Part shown: positions 52,354-59,385 of the stretch, one piece after another
How positions within the stretch are numbered: position 1 is the first letter of the stretch
Layout of the letters: the number at the start of each line of letters is the position of its first letter
Assembly: GCF_000422805.1 (NCBI RefSeq)
Contig: NZ_KE383927.1
Coordinates: 140,556-204,555, forward strand
Direction: 5' to 3'
Source: Nocardioides halotolerans DSM 19273
GTDB taxonomy: Bacteria; Actinomycetota; Actinomycetes; Propionibacteriales; Nocardioidaceae
DNA length: 64,000 bases
Program-made: the position numbers and the translations under genes
The notes under the pieces: generated by a model
Database searches by the model: none
Told to the model about the DNA's origin: nothing
What the model saw: only the letters and a program-made list of their open reading frames with translations

Positions 52354-55023
52354 GTGACCGAGACCCCCACCCAGCCGCCCGGCGGCGGCCGCATCGAGGA
52401 CGTCGAGCTGCGCACGTCGATGGAGCGCGCCTACATCGACTACGCGATGGCCGTCATTGTGGGCCGGGCGCTCCCCGACGTGCGCGACGGGCTCAAGCCG
52501 GTGCACCGGCGCGTCCTCTACGCGATGTACGACGGCGGCTACCGGCCCGACCGAGGCTTCTCCAAGTGCAGCCGCGTGGTCGGCGACGTGATGGGTCAGT
52601 ACCACCCCCACGGCGACACCGCGATCTACGACACCCTGGTCCGGCTCGCGCAGCCGTGGGTGATGCGCAACCCGATGATCCACGGGCAGGGCAACTTCGG
52701 CTCGCCGGGCAACGACTCCGCGGCGGCGATGCGCTACACCGAGTGCCGGATGGCGCCGCTGGCGATGGAGATGGTGCGCGGGATCGACGAGGAGACCGTC
52801 GACTTCCAGCCCAACTACGACGGCCGCTCCCAGGAGCCGGTCGTGCTGCCGGCCCGCATCCCCAACCTGCTCGTCAACGGCTCGGCCGGCATCGCGGTCG
52901 GCATGGCGACCAGCATCCCCCCGCACAACCTGCGCGAGGTCGCCGAGGGCGCGAAGTGGTGCCTCGAGCACCCGGATGCCAGCCGCGAGGAGCTCCAGGA
53001 CGCCCTGATCGAGCGGATCAAGGGCCCCGACTTCCCCAACGCCGCGCTGATCGTCGGCACCCAGGGCATCGAGCAGACCTACCGCACCGGTCGCGGCTCG
53101 ATCACCCAGCGCGCGGTCATCGAGGTCGACGAGGACGCCAAGGGCCGCACCTGCCTGGTGATCACCGAGCTCCCCTACATGGTCAACCCCGACAACCTCG
53201 CGGTGAAGATCGCCGACCTCGCCGACAGCGGCAAGGTGCCGGGCATCGCCGACGTGCGCGACGACACCTCCGACCGCACCGGCCAGCGACTCGTCGTGGT
53301 GCTCAAGCGCGACGCCGTGGCGCGGGTGGTGCTCAACAACCTGCTCAAGCACACCGAGCTGCAGACCAACTTCTCGGCCAACATGCTCGCGCTCGTCGAC
53401 GGCGTGCCCCGCACGCTGACCATCGACCAGTTCATCAGCAGCTGGGTCGACCACCAGGTCGAGGTGATCAGGCGCCGCACCGAGTACCGCCTCCGCGAGG
53501 CAGAGAAGCGCGCCCACATCCTGCGCGGCCTGGTCAAGGCGCTCGACATGCTCGACGAGGTCATCGCGCTGATCCGCCGGTCCCCCGACGTCGAGGAGGC
53601 GCGCGAGGGGCTGACGGAGCTGCTCGAGATCGACGAGGAGCAGGCCACCGCGATCCTCGACATGCAGCTACGCCGGCTGGCCGCCCTGCAGCGTCAGCGG
53701 ATCATCGACGACCTCGCCGCCATCGAGATCACGATCGCCGACCTCGAGGACATCCTCGCCAACGTGACGCGCCAGCGCGCGATCGTGATGGAGGAGCTCG
53801 ACGAGATCGTCGACAAGTACGGCGACGAGCGGCGTACCCAGATCATCGCCGCCGACGGCGACCTCTCGATGGAGGACCTGATCCCCGACGAGGACCTCGT
53901 CGTGTCGATCACCCGCGGCGGCTACGCCAAGCGGACCCGCGCCGACCAGTACCGCACCCAGCGGCGCGGCGGGAAGGGCGTGCGTGGCGCGACGCTGCGC
54001 GGCGACGACGTCGTCGAGCACTTCATCGCGACGTCCAACCACCACTGGCTGCTGTTCTTCACCACAGCCGGCCGCGTCTACCGCACCAAGGCCTACAACC
54101 TGCCCGAGGCACAGCGTGACGCGAAGGGCGGCCACGTCGCGGGCCTGCTGTCGTTCCAGCCCGACGAGAACATCGCCCAGGTGCTGGCGATCCGCGACTA
54201 CGAGCAGGCTCCCTACCTCGTGCTCGCCACCCGCAACGGCCTGGTGAAGAAGACCCGTCTCGGCGACTACAACAGCCCGCGCCAGGCCGGCGTGATCGCG
54301 ATCAACTTCCGCGAGGACGACGACGAGCTGATCGGCGCCGAGCTGGTCAATGCCGACGACGACATCCTGCTGGTCTCGCGCAAGGGGCAGGCGATCCGGT
54401 TCCGCGCCGACGACACGCAGCTGCGGCCGATGGGCCGGGCGACGTCCGGTGTGTCCGGCATGAAGTTCCGCGACGGCGACTCGCTGCTGTCGATGTCGGT
54501 GATCCGCGCCTCGGCCGCGGCCGAGGAGGAGTCGGACGCCGAGGACGTCGAGGTCCAGTACGTCTTCACGATCACCGACGGCGGGTTCGCCAAGCGCACC
54601 CGCATCTCTGAGTACCGCTCGCAGTCGCGCGGCGGCCTCGGCATCAAGGCGATGTCGCTCGCCAACGAGGACCGCGGCGGGCTGGTCGGCGCCTTCATCG
54701 TGGTCGAGGGTGACGAGGTCCTCTCGATCACCCAGAACGGCCAGGTCGTCCGCAGCCGCGTCGACGACAACTTCCGGCCCACGGGGCGCGCGACCATGGG
54801 CGTGAAGTTCGTGACGCCCAAGGAGGGCGACGCCGTGGCGGTCGTGGCTCGCTCCGTGGAGGCGAAGGTCGAGGAGGAGCTCGAGGCGGAGGGCGTGAGC
54901 GGCGCCGACTCCGAGGCGGGCGAGCCCGCTCGCGACGGCGCCGACGAGGCGGTCGAGCCGGTCAGTGAATCGGAGAATGCCGAGGCGGATGCAACAATCG
55001 ACGGTGACGACGCGTCCGAGTGA
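52354..55023 (+). CDS. gyrA: DNA gyrase subunit A
   Basis: DNA-cleaving subunit of gyrase. The 889-residue protein has the winged-helix/tower domain with catalytic Tyr128 (AAMRYTECRMA) and the quinolone-determining region HPHGDTAIYDTLV, where Thr89 and Asp93 stand at the positions of E. coli Ser83 and Asp87, a drug-sensitive type pattern. The C-terminal six-bladed beta pinwheel (about 515-840) contains the GyrA box QRRGGKG (QRRGGKGVRG). The last 50 residues are an acidic tail. It starts 57 bases after gyrB with a GTG. Confidence 0.97.
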   Translation: MTETPTQPPGGGRIEDVELRTSMERAYIDYAMAVIVGRALPDVRDGLKPVHRRVLYAMYDGGYRPDRGFSKCSRVVGDVMGQYHPHGDTAIYDTLVRLAQPWVMRNPMIHGQGNFGSPGNDSAAAMRYTECRMAPLAMEMVRGIDEETVDFQPNYDGRSQEPVVLPARIPNLLVNGSAGIAVGMATSIPPHNLREVAEGAKWCLEHPDASREELQDALIERIKGPDFPNAALIVGTQGIEQTYRTGRGSITQRAVIEVDEDAKGRTCLVITELPYMVNPDNLAVKIADLADSGKVPGIADVRDDTSDRTGQRLVVVLKRDAVARVVLNNLLKHTELQTNFSANMLALVDGVPRTLTIDQFISSWVDHQVEVIRRRTEYRLREAEKRAHILRGLVKALDMLDEVIALIRRSPDVEEAREGLTELLEIDEEQATAILDMQLRRLAALQRQRIIDDLAAIEITIADLEDILANVTRQRAIVMEELDEIVDKYGDERRTQIIAADGDLSMEDLIPDEDLVVSITRGGYAKRTRADQYRTQRRGGKGVRGATLRGDDVVEHFIATSNHHWLLFFTTAGRVYRTKAYNLPEAQRDAKGGHVAGLLSFQPDENIAQVLAIRDYEQAPYLVLATRNGLVKKTRLGDYNSPRQAGVIAINFREDDDELIGAELVNADDDILLVSRKGQAIRFRADDTQLRPMGRATSGVSGMKFRDGDSLLSMSVIRASAAAEEESDAEDVEVQYVFTITDGGFAKRTRISEYRSQSRGGLGIKAMSLANEDRGGLVGAFIVVEGDEVLSITQNGQVVRSRVDDNFRPTGRATMGVKFVTPKEGDAVAVVARSVEAKVEEELEAEGVSGADSEAGEPARDGADEAVEPVSESENAEADATIDGDDASE

Positions 55024-55112
55024 CGGCCGGGCGGTCAAAGCAGAGCCCAGCCGAGAGCCCGCCGCAAGTCCGCCGCAGTGCCCAGTCGAGTGCAGGGGGA
55101 GTGACAGTCAGC

Positions 55113-56090
55113 ATGGCTGATCGCCCGAGCGACACCGGTCGCGAAGACACGGTGGCGTTGCCCCTGCCCCCGAAGCGCTCGGCGCCTGCTCCCAACGGCA
55201 CCTCGCGCGCCCAGGGCACCGGCGGGTCCAACGGCAACGGGCGGGTGCTGCCCCCGATGCCGGCCGACACCGGCGAGCGGTCCGCGACGCCCCCGCCCAA
55301 GCCGCCGGCCGCGCGCCCCGCGCGCGGCACCGCCAAGAAGGCCGCGAAGGCGCCGGCCAAGCCGAAGCCGGCCTCGCCGCCTCCCGCGCAGGCCAGCCGT
55401 GCCGGGCAGGGCACGCCGCCCGCCCAGGCCTCGCAGACCACCCAGCGCCCGGTGCGCCCCGCACCTGCCAAGGCGGCGCCCGCCGCCTCGGCGCCACCGG
55501 CGACGCCCGCGCCCGTGGCCCAGCCGAGCCCGGCGACCCAGGCCACCCCGGTGGCCCGCACGACCGAGACCGCCCGTCCGGCGGCCGCTCCGCCTCCGGT
55601 CGTCGCGCCGCTGCCGGCGGCCAAGCCGGTCGAGAAGGCCAAGCCGGCCAAGGAGCCCAGGCCGCCGAAGCAGAGCCGCGAGGAGAAGCGCGCCGAGAAG
55701 GTCGCCGCGGCACCCAAGCCCGGCCGCCGCGCGCGCCTGCGCCTGACCCGCATCGACCCGTGGTCGGTGATGAAGACGTCGTTCCTGCTCTCGATCGCCC
55801 TCGGCATCGTCATCGTCGTCTCGGTGCTGATGGTCTGGTCGGTGCTCAGCGCCGCCGACGTGTGGTCGTCGATCAACCAGACCGTCCAGGACGTCGTGGG
55901 CGGCCAGGAGGCCTCGACGTTCGACATCGAGGACTACCTCGGCACCCGCCGGGTCGTCGGCTTCACGATGATCGTCGCCGCCGTCGACGTGGTGCTGGTG
56001 ACCGCGATCTGCACCCTCGGCGCGTTCCTCTACAACATGTCCGCCTCGCTGCTCGGCGGCATAGAGGTCACGCTCGCCGAGGACCACTGA
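55113..56090 (+). CDS. DUF3566 membrane protein
   Basis: The product (325 residues from this ATG) has a long Ala/Pro/Lys-rich disordered cytoplasmic region (1-210) and a C-terminal DUF3566 domain (about 215-325: RARLRLTRIDPWSVMKTSFLLSIALGI, then VLMVWSVLSAADVWSSINQTVQDV, and LYNMSASLLGGIEVTLAEDH) with two membrane helices. A DUF3566 gene directly after gyrA is a hallmark of actinobacteria (mycobacterial Rv0007, CwsA region). It has been linked to envelope or division functions by position only. The start is uncertain: GTG 55020 overlaps the gyrA stop (4-base GTGA) and would add 31 residues; ATG 55113 has GGGGGAG 11 bases upstream. Confidence 0.85.
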   Translation: MADRPSDTGREDTVALPLPPKRSAPAPNGTSRAQGTGGSNGNGRVLPPMPADTGERSATPPPKPPAARPARGTAKKAAKAPAKPKPASPPPAQASRAGQGTPPAQASQTTQRPVRPAPAKAAPAASAPPATPAPVAQPSPATQATPVARTTETARPAAAPPPVVAPLPAAKPVEKAKPAKEPRPPKQSREEKRAEKVAAAPKPGRRARLRLTRIDPWSVMKTSFLLSIALGIVIVVSVLMVWSVLSAADVWSSINQTVQDVVGGQEASTFDIEDYLGTRRVVGFTMIVAAVDVVLVTAICTLGAFLYNMSASLLGGIEVTLAEDH

Positions 56091-56164
56091 ACCGATTTCA
56101 TCGGTCGCAGCCCGCTCCGGTAAGGTCACTCCTCGGTCCGTCGGCCGCGCGCCGACGCCCACCC

Positions 56165-56238
56165 GGGCCTATAGCTCAGACGGTTAGAGCGCTTCCCTGA
56201 TAAGGAAGAGGTCGGAGGTTCAAGTCCTCCTAGGCCCA
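56165..56238 (+). tRNA. tRNA-Ile (GAT anticodon)
   Basis: Complete 74-base cloverleaf: acceptor GGGCCTA/TAGGCCC, D arm GCTC...GAGC, anticodon stem CTTCC/GGAAG with loop CTGATAA (anticodon GAT), T arm GGAGG TTCAAGT CCTCC, discriminator A. CCA is not encoded. tRNA-Ile and tRNA-Ala after gyrA is the usual actinobacterial order. Confidence 0.97.
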
Positions 56239-56428
56239 CACGCGACATGCACCCGCGAGTAAGCGCACAGCGCTTGCGAGCGGGTGCTGTCGCGTGTGGC
56301 CAACGCCGGGTCGGCGCACCTGGCACCAGACGCATCGTGCGAGCCGGACTCAATGACCCACGGTGCGCCAGCTGGGACGGCTCCCGACGGTTCTGCTCGC
56401 AGGCACTCCCCTTGCTACTGTCGGCGCC

Positions 56429-56554
56429 GTGAAGAAGCTCCTCCTGCTCGCCCTCGCAGCCGCCGGCGCGGTCTACGCCAAGAAGAAGATCGACGAGGGC
56501 AAGGCCGAGCAGGCCCTCTGGGCCGAGGCGACCGACGCGGTCAAGCGGAGCTGA
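56429..56554 (+). CDS. DLW-39 family peptide
   Basis: The 41-residue product (VKKLLLLALAAAGAVYAKKK then IDEGKAEQALWAEATDAVKRS) is a one-helix membrane peptide with a charged tail, matching the DLW-39 family that is found next to gyrA and tRNA genes in actinobacteria. The name-giving Asp-Leu-Trp is Ala-Leu-Trp here (ALW). GTG 56429 is chosen because the family starts with this hydrophobic segment. The function is unknown. Confidence 0.87.
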   Translation: MKKLLLLALAAAGAVYAKKKIDEGKAEQALWAEATDAVKRS

Positions 56555-56581
56555 CGCTCTCCGCGTCCGACCATCACCACG

Positions 56582-56654
56582 GGGGCCTTGGCGCAATTGG
56601 TAGCGCACCTGCTTTGCAAGCAGGGGGTTAGGGGTTCGAGTCCCCTAGGCTCCA
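56582..56654 (+). tRNA. tRNA-Ala (TGC anticodon)
   Basis: Complete 73-base cloverleaf: acceptor GGGGCCT/AGGCTCC (one G-T pair), D arm GGCGCAATTGGTAGCGC, anticodon stem CCTGC/GCAGG with loop TTTGCAA (anticodon TGC), T arm AGGGG TTCGAGT CCCCT, discriminator A. CCA is not encoded. Confidence 0.97.
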
Positions 56655-56671
56655 CCCCTTCGTTCAGCGCT

Positions 56672-56755
56672 GTGGCCTTGGCGCAATTGGTAGCGGCTCT
56701 GTCCATCCTGGGCTTTGCAAGCAGGGGGTGAGGGGTTCGAGTCCCCTAGGCTCCA
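56672..56755 (+). pseudogene. Broken second copy of tRNA-Ala
   Basis: Starting 17 bases after the intact tRNA-Ala, this 84-base copy is almost identical to it except that five bases between the D and anticodon arms (CACCT) are replaced by sixteen (GCTCTGTCCATCCTGG). This destroys the D stem and the 5' side of the anticodon stem; the acceptor also has a T-C mismatch at its second pair. Loop TTTGCAA and the T arm are intact, and unlike the good copy it is followed by CCA (56756-56758). It looks like a tandem duplication that decayed. Confidence 0.85.
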
Positions 56756-56809
56756 CCAACATCGGGGTTCTCCCACGCCGGGCGCGAGGGCCGCGGAGAA
56801 TGGTGCCTC

Positions 56810-57709
56810 GTGAGGCACGGGGTCTCGGTGGCGCTGGTCGCCGCCGTGTTGCTGGTCAGCGGGTGCTCGGACGACGAGCCGGTGGCGCGACCGCTGGCAG
56901 AGCCGACGCCGAGCGTCGCCCCGACGTACGACGCCTCGATAGAGCCGGCGGCGGCGGTGCTCGCGCTGGTGCCCGAGGACGCCCGGACGCTGACGGTCAC
57001 CGACTTCGGCCAGGTCCGCAAGGAGCTCGGCGTGGACAGCCTGACCGGCGCGTCGGCGCCGGGGGAGGTGGCGGCGTTCTGGCATCGGGCGGAGGCGGAG
57101 CGCCCGCTGCTGACCACCGGGATGCTGCGGCCGTCCGACCAGCGGTTGCTGCGGGAGTACGGCTTCACCGAGCTCGACGTCGTGTGGGAGGCGCACTTCT
57201 TCGACGCGCAGGGTCAGGAGGCGGGGTGGGTGCTGCGGCTCAGCGACGGCGTCGACATGGCGAGGGTCCGGGCGGGGGCGCAGGACCCGGCGACTCCGAT
57301 CAGTGGCGGCGAGGTCAACGCCGGAGATCACCTGGTCAGCAGCGGCACGGCGGCCGATCCCGACCACAGCTGGGCCGCTGACGCGGCGACGTGGGACCTG
57401 GTCGGCCTGCAGGCCAACGCCACCTACGTCTCGCGCGACTGCGTGCCCGCCGACGGCGCCGACGTCGACGAGCTGACGGCGTACTCCGTCCAGTTCGAGG
57501 GCAGCCTGGTCACGGCCCGGCTCGGTGCCGACCGGCAGGACCTGTTCGCCCGCATGCGGCTGGGCGAGGAGGACGCGGCCTTCGACGCGGCGTTCGACGG
57601 TGGCGCCGCGGACCCGCTGACCGGGCGGATCGGCTACGTCATGACCGACCCGGCGGCCGCGGCCCGGCTCGCGCTCGAGGGGGCGCTGCCGTTCGCGGCG
57701 TGCCCCTGA
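56810..57709 (+). CDS. Lipoprotein of unknown function
   Basis: The 299-residue protein has a lipoprotein signal (LVAAVLLVSGCSDDEP, lipobox LVSGC with Cys19). The mature part starts with an acidic Pro-rich linker and then a globular region (about 50-299) with AVLALVPEDARTLTVTDFGQVRKELG and FGFTELDVVWE-like text, a form seen in actinobacterial lipoproteins without assigned role. Two more Cys (RDCVPADG, FAACP) could form a disulfide. The GTG start is at the signal peptide. Its stop is 4 bases from the stop of the convergent hydroxylase gene. Confidence 0.82.
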   Translation: MRHGVSVALVAAVLLVSGCSDDEPVARPLAEPTPSVAPTYDASIEPAAAVLALVPEDARTLTVTDFGQVRKELGVDSLTGASAPGEVAAFWHRAEAERPLLTTGMLRPSDQRLLREYGFTELDVVWEAHFFDAQGQEAGWVLRLSDGVDMARVRAGAQDPATPISGGEVNAGDHLVSSGTAADPDHSWAADAATWDLVGLQANATYVSRDCVPADGADVDELTAYSVQFEGSLVTARLGADRQDLFARMRLGEEDAAFDAAFDGGAADPLTGRIGYVMTDPAAAARLALEGALPFAACP

Positions 57710-57713
57710 CGAG

Positions 57714-58469
57714 TCAGGCCCGCGACTGCTCCAGGTCGTGCAGCTTCTTCACGGTCGGCGAGGTCGGCACCGTCGACGGGTCGGCGGGGTAGGTGCCGAA
57801 GAGCCGGTCGGCGGTGCCCGCGCTGGTCACGGTGAACCAGTAGTGCTCGTTCTTGTAGTGGTGCAGCCGGTGGTTGCGCCACACCGAGCGGTACCAGCGC
57901 GACCTCGGCCGGTGGTCGCTGTGCACGAGGTAGTGGGTCCACTCGTAGCCGAACATGATCGCGTAGACCGACACCAGCAGCGTGAGCGCGGACGCGGTGG
58001 TCGGCATGGCGAGCCAGGCGATCACGACGTACGCCGGCAGCAGCCAGGCCAGCGCCCGCCACGGGATGAACACGAGCGGCAGGTCGCGCGGGTCGGCGTG
58101 GTGGGCGCGGTGGTCGCGGGCGAGCAGCGAGTCGATCGTGACCGGGCCGACGGTGCGCGGGCGCCAGTGCAGGATCGCGACGTGCACGCACCACTCGATG
58201 AGCGGGAACAGCGCGACGAGCGCCGCCGGGACGACCAGCTCCCACCAGGAGCCGCAGCCCACGACCACGCGGCCGACGACCGAGCCGACGACGAACGTCG
58301 CGATCATCCACGGGCTCGGGTGCTTCCAGAACTCGGCGCCCGCCTCGCGCAGCGACAGCGACTGCCGCCGGCGGGCCTGGCCCTGGCCCACGAACCTGCC
58401 AAGCCGCTCCTCATCGGCCGCGAGCCGCTGGGCGGCCAGCGCCTCGATCTCGGGGCTCGGCTTGGTCAT
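57714..58469 (-). CDS. Fatty acid hydroxylase / sterol desaturase family membrane protein
   Basis: Di-iron membrane oxygenase family acting on lipids. The 251-residue protein has about four hydrophobic segments and histidine clusters of the family: EWCVHVAILH, ARDHRAHHADP, EWTHYLVHSDHRP and WRNHRLHHYKNEHYWF. The substrate (fatty acid, carotenoid or sterol-like lipid) is not known. It overlaps the FadR-type regulator gene by 4 bases and is surely co-transcribed with it, so lipid-responsive control is likely. Confidence 0.9.
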   Translation of the reverse strand: MTKPSPEIEALAAQRLAADEERLGRFVGQGQARRRQSLSLREAGAEFWKHPSPWMIATFVVGSVVGRVVVGCGSWWELVVPAALVALFPLIEWCVHVAILHWRPRTVGPVTIDSLLARDHRAHHADPRDLPLVFIPWRALAWLLPAYVVIAWLAMPTTASALTLLVSVYAIMFGYEWTHYLVHSDHRPRSRWYRSVWRNHRLHHYKNEHYWFTVTSAGTADRLFGTYPADPSTVPTSPTVKKLHDLEQSRA

Positions 58470-59212
58470 GGGCGCTCCTCCGGGTGCGTGGACGGTACGG
58501 CGGCGAGCGCGGCGAGCGCGCCCAAGAGGCTCTCGGTCGCCGGACGGAGCACCCGGTCGGCCGCGGCCCGCGCGGTCTCGGGGTCGCCGGCGCCGAGCGC
58601 TGCGGTGAGGACGCGGTAGGCGTCCACCTGGCCGACCTCCTCGGCCATCAGCGGGGCTAGCGCCACCAGCGCCGGCTCGTAGGCGGCGCGCAGGCTGTTG
58701 AACATGAGCCGGAACACCAGGGAGTCGGCCGCGTCGACGACGCGGTCCCAGAACTCCAGCGCGTGCACCTGCCGCTCGACGTCGTCGTCGGTGCCGGCCA
58801 GCCGGTCGAGCGTCTCGGTCAGGGCGGCCGCCAGGGCCGGCCCGCCCCGGGCGGCGGCGAGCGCCGCGACCGCGGGCCCGATCGCGAGACGCGCCTCGAG
58901 CACGCTGCGGGCGACGGAGGCGTCGAGCTTGCCGCGCCGCACCAGCAGGCGGGGGAGCAGGTCGAGGCCGGCGGAGCGCTTGAAGTCGCGCACCGTCGTC
59001 GCGCCGCCGTGGCGCACCTCGACGAGGCGGGTGGCGGCCATGCGCTGCAGGGCCTCACGGACCGCTGGCCGGGACACTCCCAGCACCTCGGCCAGCCGCC
59101 GCTCGCTCGGGAGGGCCTCTCCGGCGCCGAGCTGACCGTCGACCACCTCTCCGAGGACCTGGTCGAAGACCTCGTCGGGGACCGAACGCCGCGTCACAGG
59201 TTGCAGGGGCAT
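58466..59212 (-). CDS. FadR-subfamily GntR regulator
   Basis: The 248-residue protein has the GntR winged helix (about 8-75: VFDQVLGEVVDGQLGAGEALPSERRLAEVLGVSRPAVREALQRMAATRLVEVRHGGATTV in three helices and a wing) and the FadR-type all-helical ligand domain (90-235). ATG 59212 is chosen over an in-frame TTG at 59248 because the latter abuts the operator at 59250-59260. That operator is of the FadR/PdhR TGGTnnnACCA kind. The downstream hydroxylase gene is coupled to it, so it likely controls lipid modification in response to an acyl or organic-acid ligand. Confidence 0.9.
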   Translation of the reverse strand: MPLQPVTRRSVPDEVFDQVLGEVVDGQLGAGEALPSERRLAEVLGVSRPAVREALQRMAATRLVEVRHGGATTVRDFKRSAGLDLLPRLLVRRGKLDASVARSVLEARLAIGPAVAALAAARGGPALAAALTETLDRLAGTDDDVERQVHALEFWDRVVDAADSLVFRLMFNSLRAAYEPALVALAPLMAEEVGQVDAYRVLTAALGAGDPETARAAADRVLRPATESLLGALAALAAVPSTHPEERP

Positions 59213-59249
59213 AGCCCCCACCGTGCCCGGCAATTGGTCAGAGGTCAAG

Positions 59250-59260
59250 TGGTAAGACCA
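59250..59260. promoter_or_regulatory. FadR/PdhR-type operator TGGTAAGACCA
   Basis: TGGT-AAG-ACCA is a perfect inverted repeat matching the TGGTnnnACCA half-site layout of FadR-subfamily GntR operators. It lies 38 bases upstream of the regulator start and 126 bases upstream of the divergent M36 protease gene, so could control either. Confidence 0.65.
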
Positions 59261-59385
59261 GTGGAGATGTCAAGACAAGGCGATTGGTACGCGCGTCCCC
59301 CTTGCCCGGGCGCGCACGCGGGTAGGAAGGTGTCCGCGGCTGGGTGTGTCCGCGCCCGCCCTCACCGACCCGAACGGCGTTTCCC

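Noticed and set aside
52621..52660. gyrA quinolone-resistance change
   Set aside because: The region reads HGDTAIYD; Thr and Asp at the key positions are compatible with the sensitive state, so no resistance call is justified.
56672..56755. Second functional tRNA-Ala gene
   Set aside because: The D stem and the 5' side of the anticodon stem are destroyed by the inserted block, and the acceptor stem has a mismatch.
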